This document shows positions 1 through 7,885 of a stretch of DNA of 39,473 bases, piece after piece. The DNA is from Deinococci bacterium. GTDB taxonomy: Bacteria > Deinococcota > Deinococci > Deinococcales > Trueperaceae. Position 1 is the stretch's first letter; each line of letters starts with the position of its first letter. A model generated the notes under the pieces. It searched no databases. It was not told the origin of the DNA and worked only from the letters and a program-made list of their open reading frames with translations. Both the position numbers and the translations under genes were made by a program. The DNA lies in the NCBI GenBank assembly GCA_030149325.1, contig JASBRS010000043.1, positions 1 to 39,473 on the forward strand, given 5' to 3'.

Positions 1-1
1 C

Positions 2-1393
2 ATCGGGTTCGTCTCGGTGATCCGGCCGGCCTTCAAGGGCGACGGCGCCGCGGCCGCGCGGCGCAGCCTCGACGGGCTCGCCGGCCTCGCCGACGAGCTG
101 GGGTTCGAGCTCGTCGACCTGGGCCGTGCGGTGACCGACGCCCGCGAGGCGGAACGGGCGGCGGCGGAGCTAGCCGAGCGCGAGCTCGACCTGCTGATGG
201 TGCAGCACACGACCTTCGCCACCGGCGACGTGGTCGCGCCGCTGCTGCGCGCGGTCCGCCAGGTGGGCGTGTGGGGCCTGCCCGAGAGCGCGGGCGGCGG
301 CAGCGCGCGCGGCCCGCTCCCGCTCAACTCCCTGTGCGGACTGAACATGACGCTGTCGCTGCTCGACGCACCTCAGGTGGCCAAACACGAGAGCGTCAAG
401 TGGTTCTACGGAGACGTCGCCAGTCCCGGCTTCCGGCGCCGTCTGGCGCCCACCGTGGCCGCCCTGCGCGGGCTGAGGGCGCTGGCAGGGGCGCGGGTCC
501 TGGCCATCGGAGGGACGGCTCCCGGCTTCTACGGCATCGAGGACGTGCCCGCGCTGGACGGCGTCGAGGTCGTCCGGCGGGAGCTCGACGAGCTGTTCGC
601 CCGGACCGCCGCCGTGGATCCCAGCCAGGCCGAGGCCAGGGCGGCGAGCTGGGCGCGCGGCGAGGCCACCGACCTGACGCAGGAGCAGCTCGTACGCGGC
701 GCCCGGATCGACGTGGCGCTCGAGGCCATGGCGCGCGACGCCGAGGCGGACGCCCTGGCGGTGCGTTGCTGGCCGGAGCTCCCGGATGCCTGCGGGTCGA
801 TGGCCTGCGCGGCCATGGGCGAGTCCGGTGCGCGCGAGGTGCCGGCCGCCTGCGAGGGGGACGTCATGGGGGCGCTGTCGATGCTCGCGCTCCAGGGGGT
901 GACCGGCGCCCCCGCGCTGTTGATGGACCTGTCGGACGTCGATGAGCGCGACGACAGCCTGTTGGTGTGGCACTGCGGCAACGCCCCCCTGGCGTGGGCG
1001 TCGGCGGCCCCCGACGGCTCGCCCGCCTCCCGCCTCACCACCCACTTCAACCGGGACGGCGTCGGGGTCGTACGCGACATGAGGTTGCGGGAGGGCTCCG
1101 TGAGCGGCTACCGGCTCCTGGCGGGGGGCCGCCGGGCGGTGGTGGCCGGCGGACGCGTTCTGGACCCCGAGAAGGCGGCCTTCGATGGCGTGAGCGGCTG
1201 GATCGATGCCCTGAGCTGGGCCGAGACGCCGGTCACCGCCGCGGGCTTCGTCGCCAACATCCTCGACCGGCGGGTCCCGCACCACCTGGCCTTCGGGTCC
1301 GGGGACGTGGTGGGAGCGTTGCTCGAGCTCAGCGCCTACCTCGGGGCCGAGGTCCTGCCCGCGCTGCCCGAGAGCGCGATCCTGCGACCGTGA
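2..1393 (+). CDS. L-fucose/L-arabinose isomerase-family sugar isomerase (5' end outside window)
   Basis: The protein resembles the COG2407-type fucose/arabinose isomerase family, which interconverts aldoses and ketoses with a divalent metal. The frame is already open at base 2 and reads IGFVSV before the GTG at 17. That is a typical N-terminal first beta strand, so the true start lies a few codons left of the window. The C-terminal half carries family features: PAACEGDVMGAL with the acidic residue expected to bind metal, a following LLMDLSDVD, and WHCGNAP with the conserved His. Length (about 460 residues) fits the family. The stop overlaps the next gene's GTG, so it is translationally coupled to a sugar kinase and an aldolase. 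The exact sugar cannot be read from sequence; a sulfoquinovose-type substrate is suggested only by the neighbours. Confidence 0.8.
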   Translation: MGFVSVIRPAFKGDGAAAARRSLDGLAGLADELGFELVDLGRAVTDAREAERAAAELAERELDLLMVQHTTFATGDVVAPLLRAVRQVGVWGLPESAGGGSARGPLPLNSLCGLNMTLSLLDAPQVAKHESVKWFYGDVASPGFRRRLAPTVAALRGLRALAGARVLAIGGTAPGFYGIEDVPALDGVEVVRRELDELFARTAAVDPSQAEARAASWARGEATDLTQEQLVRGARIDVALEAMARDAEADALAVRCWPELPDACGSMACAAMGESGAREVPAACEGDVMGALSMLALQGVTGAPALLMDLSDVDERDDSLLVWHCGNAPLAWASAAPDGSPASRLTTHFNRDGVGVVRDMRLREGSVSGYRLLAGGRRAVVAGGRVLDPEKAAFDGVSGWIDALSWAETPVTAAGFVANILDRRVPHHLAFGSGDVVGALLELSAYLGAEVLPALPESAILRP

Positions 1394-2310
1394 GCCGCGC
1401 GCGGCTGCTGGCCGTCGGGCTGTCGTGCCTCGACCACGTCTGGCGCGTGGAGCACTTCCCTCCGTTGGCCTCGCGCACCGACGCCCGCGCCTACCACAGC
1501 CAGGGGGGCGGTCCGGCCGCCACCGCCGCGGTCGCGGCGGCGCACCTGGGGGTCGAGGCGGCCCTGGTGGCGCTCCACGGCGACGACGCCGCGGGCGACG
1601 CCGCGCTCGCGGACCTGGCGGCGCACGGGGTGCGCGTCGAGGGCGTGCGCCGCATCGAGGGCGCGGCCACCTTCGTGAGCGCCGTGCTCGTCGCCCCCGA
1701 CGGCGAGCGCTGGATCTTCCCCTACCGCGGTAGCGGGCTGGTCGACGACCCCGCCTGGCTCGAGGGCAGCGCTCCCGAGGACGCTTCGGTGGTGCTGATC
1801 GACCTGCGGCACCCGAAGCTGTGCCGGGCCGCCGCCGAGCGCGCCCGCGCGGCCGGCGTCCCGGTGGTGGCCGACTACGGCAACCTCAGGTCCTGGGAGG
1901 ACGCGCACCTGGCCGATCACCTGTTGGTGGCGCGCGAGTGCGCGGCGGAGTTGCTGGGCAGGGACGATCCCGAGGTCGCCCTGGGGCGTCTGCGGCAGCG
2001 GCCGGGGCAGGTGGTGGGGATCACGCTCGGTGCCGAGGGCCTGCTGATGCTCGACGGCGAGCGGCGCCTGAAGGTCCCCGCACCCCGCGTCGACGCGGTC
2101 GACACCACCGGTGCCGGCGACGTGTTCCACGGTGCCTACGCCGCGGGCATCGCCCGCGGGATGAATGCCGAAGGGGCCGCGCGCTACGCCGTGGCCGCGG
2201 CTGCCCTGGCGTGTCGGACCTTCGGCGCGCGCCGCGGCCTCCCCGACGACGCGGAGGTGAGGGCCCACCTGGCCCGACGGACCCCCGACCGGACCGGACC
2301 CCAGGCATGA
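1390..2310 (+). CDS. PfkB/ribokinase-family sugar kinase, YihV-like
   Basis: This 306-residue kinase should phosphorylate the ketose made by the upstream isomerase with ATP. The GTG start overlaps the previous stop (GTGA). PfkB signature 1 is seen as GGGPAATAAVAAAHLG (residues about 38-53) and signature 2 as DTTGAGDVFHGAY, with the catalytic Asp at 244. Both resemble E. coli sulfofructose kinase YihV as I remember it. The Arg in VLIDLRH aligns with a YihV Arg, and a basic Arg sits where YihV has its N-terminal-domain Lys, but the YihV Asn in its INYP segment is replaced by Pro. The substrate may therefore be sulfofructose, another ketose or a related sugar acid. The PfkB assignment is firm; the substrate is inferred. 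Confidence 0.88.
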   Translation: MSRARLLAVGLSCLDHVWRVEHFPPLASRTDARAYHSQGGGPAATAAVAAAHLGVEAALVALHGDDAAGDAALADLAAHGVRVEGVRRIEGAATFVSAVLVAPDGERWIFPYRGSGLVDDPAWLEGSAPEDASVVLIDLRHPKLCRAAAERARAAGVPVVADYGNLRSWEDAHLADHLLVARECAAELLGRDDPEVALGRLRQRPGQVVGITLGAEGLLMLDGERRLKVPAPRVDAVDTTGAGDVFHGAYAAGIARGMNAEGAARYAVAAAALACRTFGARRGLPDDAEVRAHLARRTPDRTGPQA

Positions 2311-2359
2311 CGCGCAAGCGCGCGTGCCCGAACGAGATGGGAACGATGGAGGCAACGAG

Positions 2360-3427
2360 GTGAGCGACGTGCTCAGTGCAGGCAAGCTGCGAGGGATGAT
2401 GACCCTCGCCGACGACGACGGTGTGTTCCGGATGGTGGCGGTCGACCAGAGGCCCCCGCTCTTCGCAGCGCTGACGCGCCACGACGGGCGCGACCCCGGC
2501 GGTCTCGGCTTCGACGAGGTCGCGCGCGCCAAGACGTTGCTCGCGCGGGTGCTGGCGCCGGAGGCCGGAGCCATCCTGATCGATCCGGTGTGGACGCACC
2601 CCAGCGCGCTCATGGCGGTGCCGGGGCGCACCGCCGTCATCAGCACGCTCGAGGACTACGGCTTCGACGAGGTCGCCGGCGAACGGCGCTCGCACACCAT
2701 CGAAGGCTGGAGCGTGGCGGCGGCCAAGCGTGCGGGAGCGTCGGCCATCAAGCTCCTCGCCTGGTACCGTCCCGACGCCTCGGGGGCCACCCGGGCGCAC
2801 CAGGAGGCGCTGGTGGCGGAAGTGGGGGAGGCGTGTGCGCGCCACGACCTGCCGTTCATCCTGGAGTTGCTCGTCTACCCCCTGCCCGGGGAGGACGCCG
2901 CGTCGGCCGAGTACCAGGCGCGTCGCCCCGAGCGGGTGCTCGAGTCGGTGCGGCGGTTCGCCGACCCGCGCTTCGGCGTGGACGTGTACAAGCTCGAGTT
3001 CCCGGCCGACCTCAAGTTCTGTCGCGGCTACCACGCCGGGGCGTTCGACGGCCGCGAACGGCCGGCGCTGTTCGCCCTCGACGAGGTGCGGAGCTGGCTC
3101 GCCGACCTCGATGCCGCCACCCCCGCACCCTGGGTGCTGCTCAGCGCCGGCGTCGGGGCCGACGAGTTCGAGGTGGACCTCGAGCTCGCCTACCGTGCCG
3201 GCGCCAGCGGTTTCCTGGCCGGACGCGCGGTGTGGCTGGAGGCGTTCGAGGCCTACCCCGACGTGGAGGCGGTGGAGGCCCACCTGCGCCGCCGCTCGGT
3301 CCCCTACCTGCGCGCCCTGGCGGCGCGAGCGGCGACCGCGCTGCCCTGGCACGCGCACCGGCGCTTCGGGGCGGCACCGGAGCTGGAGGGCGCCGGGGAG
3401 GGCTGGCACCGGAGGTACGGAGCGTGA
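2360..3427 (+). CDS. Class I aldolase of the LacD/YihT family
   Basis: This 355-residue TIM-barrel aldolase of the tagatose-bisphosphate / sulfofructose-phosphate aldolase family should split the phosphorylated ketose into two three-carbon units. The GTG at 2360 is chosen because GGAGG lies at 2348-2352, seven bases upstream. Family motifs are FRMVAVDQR near the N-terminus, IKLLAWYRPD (Lys131), DVYKLEFPADLK with the likely Schiff-base Lys211, PWVLLSAGV, and AGASGFLAGRAVW, which should bind phosphate. All have close counterparts in YihT. It follows the kinase by 49 bases and overlaps the next gene by four. LacD-like and YihT-like substrates cannot be separated from motifs alone. It is slightly longer than E. 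coli YihT because of a C-terminal extension. Confidence 0.85.
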   Translation: MSDVLSAGKLRGMMTLADDDGVFRMVAVDQRPPLFAALTRHDGRDPGGLGFDEVARAKTLLARVLAPEAGAILIDPVWTHPSALMAVPGRTAVISTLEDYGFDEVAGERRSHTIEGWSVAAAKRAGASAIKLLAWYRPDASGATRAHQEALVAEVGEACARHDLPFILELLVYPLPGEDAASAEYQARRPERVLESVRRFADPRFGVDVYKLEFPADLKFCRGYHAGAFDGRERPALFALDEVRSWLADLDAATPAPWVLLSAGVGADEFEVDLELAYRAGASGFLAGRAVWLEAFEAYPDVEAVEAHLRRRSVPYLRALAARAATALPWHAHRRFGAAPELEGAGEGWHRRYGA

Positions 3428-4470
3428 GCGTCGGGCGCGACCGGTTCGGGGTGGTGGTGGTCGGCGCGGGCGACATGGGAGCCCGCCACGCGCGCTGGTG
3501 GGCGGCGACCGGTGCCGAGGTGGTGGCCGTGGCCGACCCCGACCCGGTGCGGGCGCAGGCGCTGGCGGAGGCGCACGGAGCGCTGGCCCTGCCGGACCCC
3601 GGCGACGCCTTCGCCCGCGACGACGTCGACGCGGTGTCGGTGTGCACGCCCACCTACCTCCACCGCGGCTTCGTGGTGGCCGCGCTGAACGCCGGCAAGC
3701 ACGTGCTGTGCGAGAAGCCGGTGGCCCTGACCGGGGCCGACGCCGAGGCCATGCGCGCGGCGGCCGAGCGCAGCTCGGGGGTGCTGCGCATCGGCTTCAT
3801 GCGGCGCTTCGACCCGGCCGACGCGACCCTGGCCGGCTACGTCCGAGAGCTGGGACGGCCGATCCTGGCGCAGGCGACCATCACCGCCGGCGTGCGGCCC
3901 AAACGCCTGATGCACGACGCCAACGCCAACGGCGGGCCCCTCATCGACATGTGCTGCCACGTCTTCGATCAGTGGGAGCGGTACTTCGGCGGGCCACCCG
4001 AGCTCGTCCGCGCCAGCGGCCACACCTTCGCCCGCGGCAAGCCCGGGGTCGCCGGGATCGAGGAGCTGGCGGTGGACAGCGCGCAGGTGACGCTGCGCTA
4101 CCCGGGCGGCGACGAGGGGCACGTGCTGGTGTCGTGGGGGCTGCCGTCGGGCGTGCCGGCGACCGAGCAGCACACCTACCTCGGCCCGGACGGGAGGGTC
4201 GCGTCGGCGTGGCCCGACGACGTGCAGCTGCAACGCGGCGGGGAGGCGCTGCGGTGGCTGCCGCCCCCCGCCGACCCGTGGCGTGAGGAGATCGCGGCCT
4301 TCCGCCGGGAGCTGGCCGGGCTCGAGCCGCGCAGGCTGGCCGACATCGACGAAGGCATCCGGGCCCTGCGCACCTCCCTGGCGGCGCTCGTCTCCATCGC
4401 CGAGGGCCGCGAGGTGGGGTTGAGCGAGTTCGGCCCGCCTCCGGGCGGAGCCGAGCCGGAGGCGTCGTGA
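3424..4470 (+). CDS. Gfo/Idh/MocA-family NAD(P)-dependent protein 1
   Basis: This 348-residue protein has a Rossmann domain starting at FGVVVVGAGDMGARHA (dinucleotide loop GAGDMG), the family hallmark CEKPVAL near residue 98 with the catalytic Lys, and a C-terminal alpha/beta domain with NGGPLIDMCCHVFDQW, the usual Asp/His motif. Family members oxidise or reduce sugar hydroxyls. Some (GH109, GH188) use NAD transiently to cleave glycosides. The GTG start overlaps the aldolase stop (GTGA), placing it in the sugar operon. It could open the pathway by releasing the sugar from a glycoside, or epimerise or oxidise the sugar. A real choice between these is not possible from sequence. Confidence 0.85.
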   Translation: MSVGRDRFGVVVVGAGDMGARHARWWAATGAEVVAVADPDPVRAQALAEAHGALALPDPGDAFARDDVDAVSVCTPTYLHRGFVVAALNAGKHVLCEKPVALTGADAEAMRAAAERSSGVLRIGFMRRFDPADATLAGYVRELGRPILAQATITAGVRPKRLMHDANANGGPLIDMCCHVFDQWERYFGGPPELVRASGHTFARGKPGVAGIEELAVDSAQVTLRYPGGDEGHVLVSWGLPSGVPATEQHTYLGPDGRVASAWPDDVQLQRGGEALRWLPPPADPWREEIAAFRRELAGLEPRRLADIDEGIRALRTSLAALVSIAEGREVGLSEFGPPPGGAEPEAS

Positions 4471-5516
4471 GCGCGGCGGCCGGCTCCGAGCGCCTGGCGG
4501 CGCTGCGGGTCGGAATCGTCGGCGGCGGTCGCTGGGCCGGGGTGCACCGGCAGGCGCTCGAGCGGCTGGGCGTGGGCGTCGAGGCCGTGCTGGTGCGCTC
4601 CCTCGAGACGGCCGAGCGTCTGCGCAGCACCTGGCAGGTGGCGACCACCACCGAGCTCGACGCCTTCCTGGCGAGCGGGCTCGACGCCGTGATCGTCGCC
4701 AGCCCCAACTACCTCCACGCCGAGCACGCCGCGGCGGCGCTCGACGCCGGCCTCCACGTCTTGGTCGAGAAGCCGATGGCCATCGACCTGGCCGGCTGCG
4801 ACCGGGTGCTGGCGGCGGCCGAGCGCAGCCGCAAGGTGCTGGCGGTGGGGCACGAGATGCGGGTCTTCGGATGGCTCGAGGCGCTGCGCGACGAAGCGAG
4901 CGGGCTGGGCCGGCCGGTCCACCTCGACCTGCGGCTGTTCCGGCGCCCCTACCGCTCCGGGGCGTCGGGGTGGAAGCAGGACCCGGCCAAGCTCGGCAGC
5001 AGCGTGTTGGAGGAGCCCATCCACTACCTCGACCTGGCGCGCTGGCTGCTCGGGGAGGTGCGCGAGGTGCAGGCGTGGGCCACCAGTCGACCGGGTCGGG
5101 AGGGGCTGCACGAGAACCTGGACGTGCGCCTGGTGTTCGACGACGGCGCCGAGGCCCTGGTCACCCGCACCATCGCCGGCTTCGAGCACCACGTGGCGTG
5201 CGATCTGGTGGCCGAGGGCGGCGCCGTGCGCGCCCGCTGGGACGGACGCCAGGACACCGACGAGGCGCCGTCGGTGGCGCTCACGGTCCAGGCCGGCGAG
5301 GGCGTGCGCGAGGTGGCGGTGCCGCAGCAGAGCGGCCACGCCTTCGACGTACCGCGCCAGACCGAGGCCTTCCTGCGCGCCGTCGTCGACGGCACGCCGG
5401 TGGCCGCCGACGGTCGCGACGGCCGCACGGCGGTGGCCCTGTGCCTGGCCGTCGAGCGTTCGTTGCGGCAGGGGTCGCGCCCCGTCCCGCCCGAGAGCGG
5501 CGCGGGTCCCGGCTAG
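4467..5516 (+). CDS. Gfo/Idh/MocA-family NAD(P)-dependent protein 2
   Basis: A second, clearly different family member of 349 residues, coupled to the first by a GTGA overlap. The N-terminal nucleotide loop is GIVGGGRWAGVH, the Lys motif is VEKPMAID, and the C-terminal domain carries EEPIHYLDLARW with the His/Asp pair expected for catalysis. The two proteins share only family motifs, so they probably perform different steps or form a hetero-oligomer rather than being a recent duplication. This is the last gene of the plus-strand sugar operon. Its stop lies only seven bases from the convergent stop at 5524, and no terminator fits between them, so the two transcripts must overlap. Confidence 0.85.
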   Translation: MSAAAGSERLAALRVGIVGGGRWAGVHRQALERLGVGVEAVLVRSLETAERLRSTWQVATTTELDAFLASGLDAVIVASPNYLHAEHAAAALDAGLHVLVEKPMAIDLAGCDRVLAAAERSRKVLAVGHEMRVFGWLEALRDEASGLGRPVHLDLRLFRRPYRSGASGWKQDPAKLGSSVLEEPIHYLDLARWLLGEVREVQAWATSRPGREGLHENLDVRLVFDDGAEALVTRTIAGFEHHVACDLVAEGGAVRARWDGRQDTDEAPSVALTVQAGEGVREVAVPQQSGHAFDVPRQTEAFLRAVVDGTPVAADGRDGRTAVALCLAVERSLRQGSRPVPPESGAGPG

Positions 5517-5523
5517 GCCGGGG

Positions 5524-7866
5524 TCAGTCGTTGGCCGAGGTCGCGCCCGCAGGCCCGGGGGCCGCCCCCGTCATGGCCCAGGCCGCCAGCGCCGCCAGCA
5601 GGTAGGTCGCCGCCCCTGCGGCGTGCACCCAACCGAAGCCCGCGAGCAGGGCGATGGTGGTGGCCGCGGTGCTGCCGAGCACCGCCGCCAGCCCGTTCAC
5701 CGCCCAGCCCAGCGCCACCTCGCCCTCGCCCTGCAGCCCGACGGCCCGCAGGGTCATGGGGAACGGCATCCCCATCGGCAGGGCGAGGACCACCAGCGTG
5801 AGGCCCGCCAGCAGGGCGCGCGCCGCGGTCGGCCAGGCCAGGCTGGCCTGCGACCACAACGGGTAGCCGGCGCTCCACGCCAGCCCCAGTCCCGCCGCCA
5901 GCAGGGCCGCCAGGGCGGCCAGCCGGAGGTCGCGACGGACGCCGCCGCGCGCTCGACCCGCCCATCCCGAGCCGAGGCCGGCGCCCACCAGCAGCGCGGC
6001 CAGGCCCACCGCCAGCGTCAGCGTCGGGTGACCGAGGTAGAGCCGCAGGCGCTGCAGCGCCCCGACCTCGATCAGCATGAAGCCGGCGCCCAGGGCGGTG
6101 AACAGCAGCGGCGCCAGCCGAGCCGGACCGCGCCGGCGGCGCTGCCGCAGCACCAGCAGGACGGCGGCGATCAAGGTCAGCACGCCGAGCCCGCGCAGGA
6201 GCCACGCCAGCTCGGGCGGCAGTCCCGGCTCGAAGCGGAAGAAGAAGGGGCGGTCGTCGTGGGTGGGCGCGATGTCGACGCCGCCGCTCGCGGCCTCGAG
6301 GTCCTCGAGGTGGGTGCGGCCGGCGCTGAGGGCATCGAGCGGCGGGTTCTCCACCAGGCCGGGGAGGTAGAGGACGCGCAGCCCCGCGCGCACCGCGAGC
6401 TGTCCGTAGGCGGTGGCCTCGTCGGCGCCGAGGGCGTGGTCGAACACCATCAGCAGCGGGATGGGGCGGCCGGAGCGGGTGTCGAGGACGGCCAGGGTGT
6501 GGTGGAGGGCGTCGGCCTGACTCATCCCGCTGGACTGCAGCGCCGCGATGGCGGTGGTGAGGGCGCGGGTCAGGGTGACCTCGTCGTAGAGCTTCAGAGC
6601 GAGCGCTCCGCCCGGCGCGAGGTGCGCCAGGTCGTCGCGGAACGCCTCCACGGTGTACACGCCGTTCTCGACGAGGGCGTAGGAGCGGGCCTCGGCCGCG
6701 TCGGTCACGACCTGCGACAGCAGGATCAGGTCGTAACGCGCGGACTGGCGCCGGAGGAAGCTACGGCCCTCGTCGATGTGCAGGCTGGCGCCGTCGTAGG
6801 CAGGGGTACCGGCGACCCAGCCCCGCCGGGTGGCCTCCGTCGCCAGCCGCACCCCGGCCGCGTTGAGCTCGACCGCGGTGATTTGAGGGACGGCGAAGGC
6901 CTCGGCCAGGGCCACGTCGAGCCCGCCGCCGGGCCCGATCACGAACACGCTGCTCGGCTGGGCCACGGCGTAGGCGTAGGCGCCCACGTCGTGCAGGTAG
7001 GTGGTGGGCCGGGAGGTGTCGGGGACCAACGAGCCCGCACCGCCGTCGAGGTAGAGGTAGAGGCTGCCGTTGGGGCGGCGGACGAGGTCGCTCCGGCCCA
7101 GGGCGTCCCAGGCGTGCGCGACCGGGACGGCGCCGTTGCGCAGCTCCTGGACCAGGGGCTTGGTCGTGGCCAGGCGCGCCAGCGGCGGCTGGATGCCGGC
7201 GCCCGACGCCTGCCACGCCAGCAGGCCGGCCGTCGTCAGCCCCACCACCGCGGCGGCGCCTCGGTAGCTACGTGGCGCCAGCAGGACCGAGGCCAAGGCG
7301 ACCAGCACGCCGGCCGCCAGCACGGCGCCGGTCCCTCCCAGGAGATCGAGCAGGGCGACCGACGCCAACGCCCCGACGGCGGCCCCCAGCAGATCGGCCA
7401 GGTAGAGGCGGGGAGCGGCTCCGGCGTGGAGGGCGAACGTCGTCGCCAGCGCGTGCCCCACCAGGGCGAAGGGCAGCAGGCACAGCGCCAGCGCCAGGCC
7501 CTGCAGGTCGACGGTGGCGATCTGCAGCAGCAGCACCGCGACCAGCGGCACGGAGAGCGCGCCCAGGGCCGCGGACGCCGCCGCCGCGGCGCGCGTGCGC
7601 GTGCCCGGCAGGGCCGTGGCCGCCGCCGCGCCGAGCCCGAGGCCCAGCACCGCCACGGCCAGCAGCACGTAGACGAAGGGGCTCAGGTAGACGAGCGAGA
7701 GCAGGCGCGTGAGCGCGATCTCGAGGAGCAGGCCGGCGCCCGCCAGCACGGCCACGGCGGCGATCGGTCCGGTCGGCATCGGCTGGGCTGCGAGATCGTC
7801 CGGTGCGCGCGGCGCGTTCTCGGCGGCGTCGCTTCGGGTGGAGCGGGCCGCCGGCGGGTCGGTCAC
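5524..7866 (-). CDS. Multi-pass membrane protein with spermidine-synthase-like (SAM-binding fold) domain
   Basis: A 780-residue protein with three parts. An N-terminal set of about six to seven hydrophobic helices (residues about 30-235) comes first. A soluble domain (about 240-530) follows, resembling polyamine aminopropyltransferases: VIGPGGGLDVALAEAF matches the nucleotide-binding loop, ITAVELN the acidic strand end, and YDLILLSQ the following strand. The rest (about 545-760) is another set of hydrophobic helices. Such membrane-fused spermidine-synthase-like proteins are widespread, but their reaction is mostly unknown, so true polyamine synthesis should not be assumed. The start is a GTG 19 bases after the permease stop. 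An internal ATG at 7779 (MPTGPIAAV) is a plausible alternative. It sits at the end of the Lrp-controlled importer operon. Confidence 0.75.
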   Translation of the reverse strand: MTDPPAARSTRSDAAENAPRAPDDLAAQPMPTGPIAAVAVLAGAGLLLEIALTRLLSLVYLSPFVYVLLAVAVLGLGLGAAAATALPGTRTRAAAAASAALGALSVPLVAVLLLQIATVDLQGLALALCLLPFALVGHALATTFALHAGAAPRLYLADLLGAAVGALASVALLDLLGGTGAVLAAGVLVALASVLLAPRSYRGAAAVVGLTTAGLLAWQASGAGIQPPLARLATTKPLVQELRNGAVPVAHAWDALGRSDLVRRPNGSLYLYLDGGAGSLVPDTSRPTTYLHDVGAYAYAVAQPSSVFVIGPGGGLDVALAEAFAVPQITAVELNAAGVRLATEATRRGWVAGTPAYDGASLHIDEGRSFLRRQSARYDLILLSQVVTDAAEARSYALVENGVYTVEAFRDDLAHLAPGGALALKLYDEVTLTRALTTAIAALQSSGMSQADALHHTLAVLDTRSGRPIPLLMVFDHALGADEATAYGQLAVRAGLRVLYLPGLVENPPLDALSAGRTHLEDLEAASGGVDIAPTHDDRPFFFRFEPGLPPELAWLLRGLGVLTLIAAVLLVLRQRRRRGPARLAPLLFTALGAGFMLIEVGALQRLRLYLGHPTLTLAVGLAALLVGAGLGSGWAGRARGGVRRDLRLAALAALLAAGLGLAWSAGYPLWSQASLAWPTAARALLAGLTLVVLALPMGMPFPMTLRAVGLQGEGEVALGWAVNGLAAVLGSTAATTIALLAGFGWVHAAGAATYLLAALAAWAMTGAAPGPAGATSAND

Positions 7867-7885
7867 CGTCGCATCGCCCGAGGGC

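Noticed and set aside
967-1389. In-frame 5' extension of the sugar kinase gene to an ATG at 967
   Set aside because: The extra 141 codons run inside the isomerase gene in another frame and are arginine/proline-rich. The GTG at 1390 overlaps the isomerase stop and begins a proper PfkB N-terminus.
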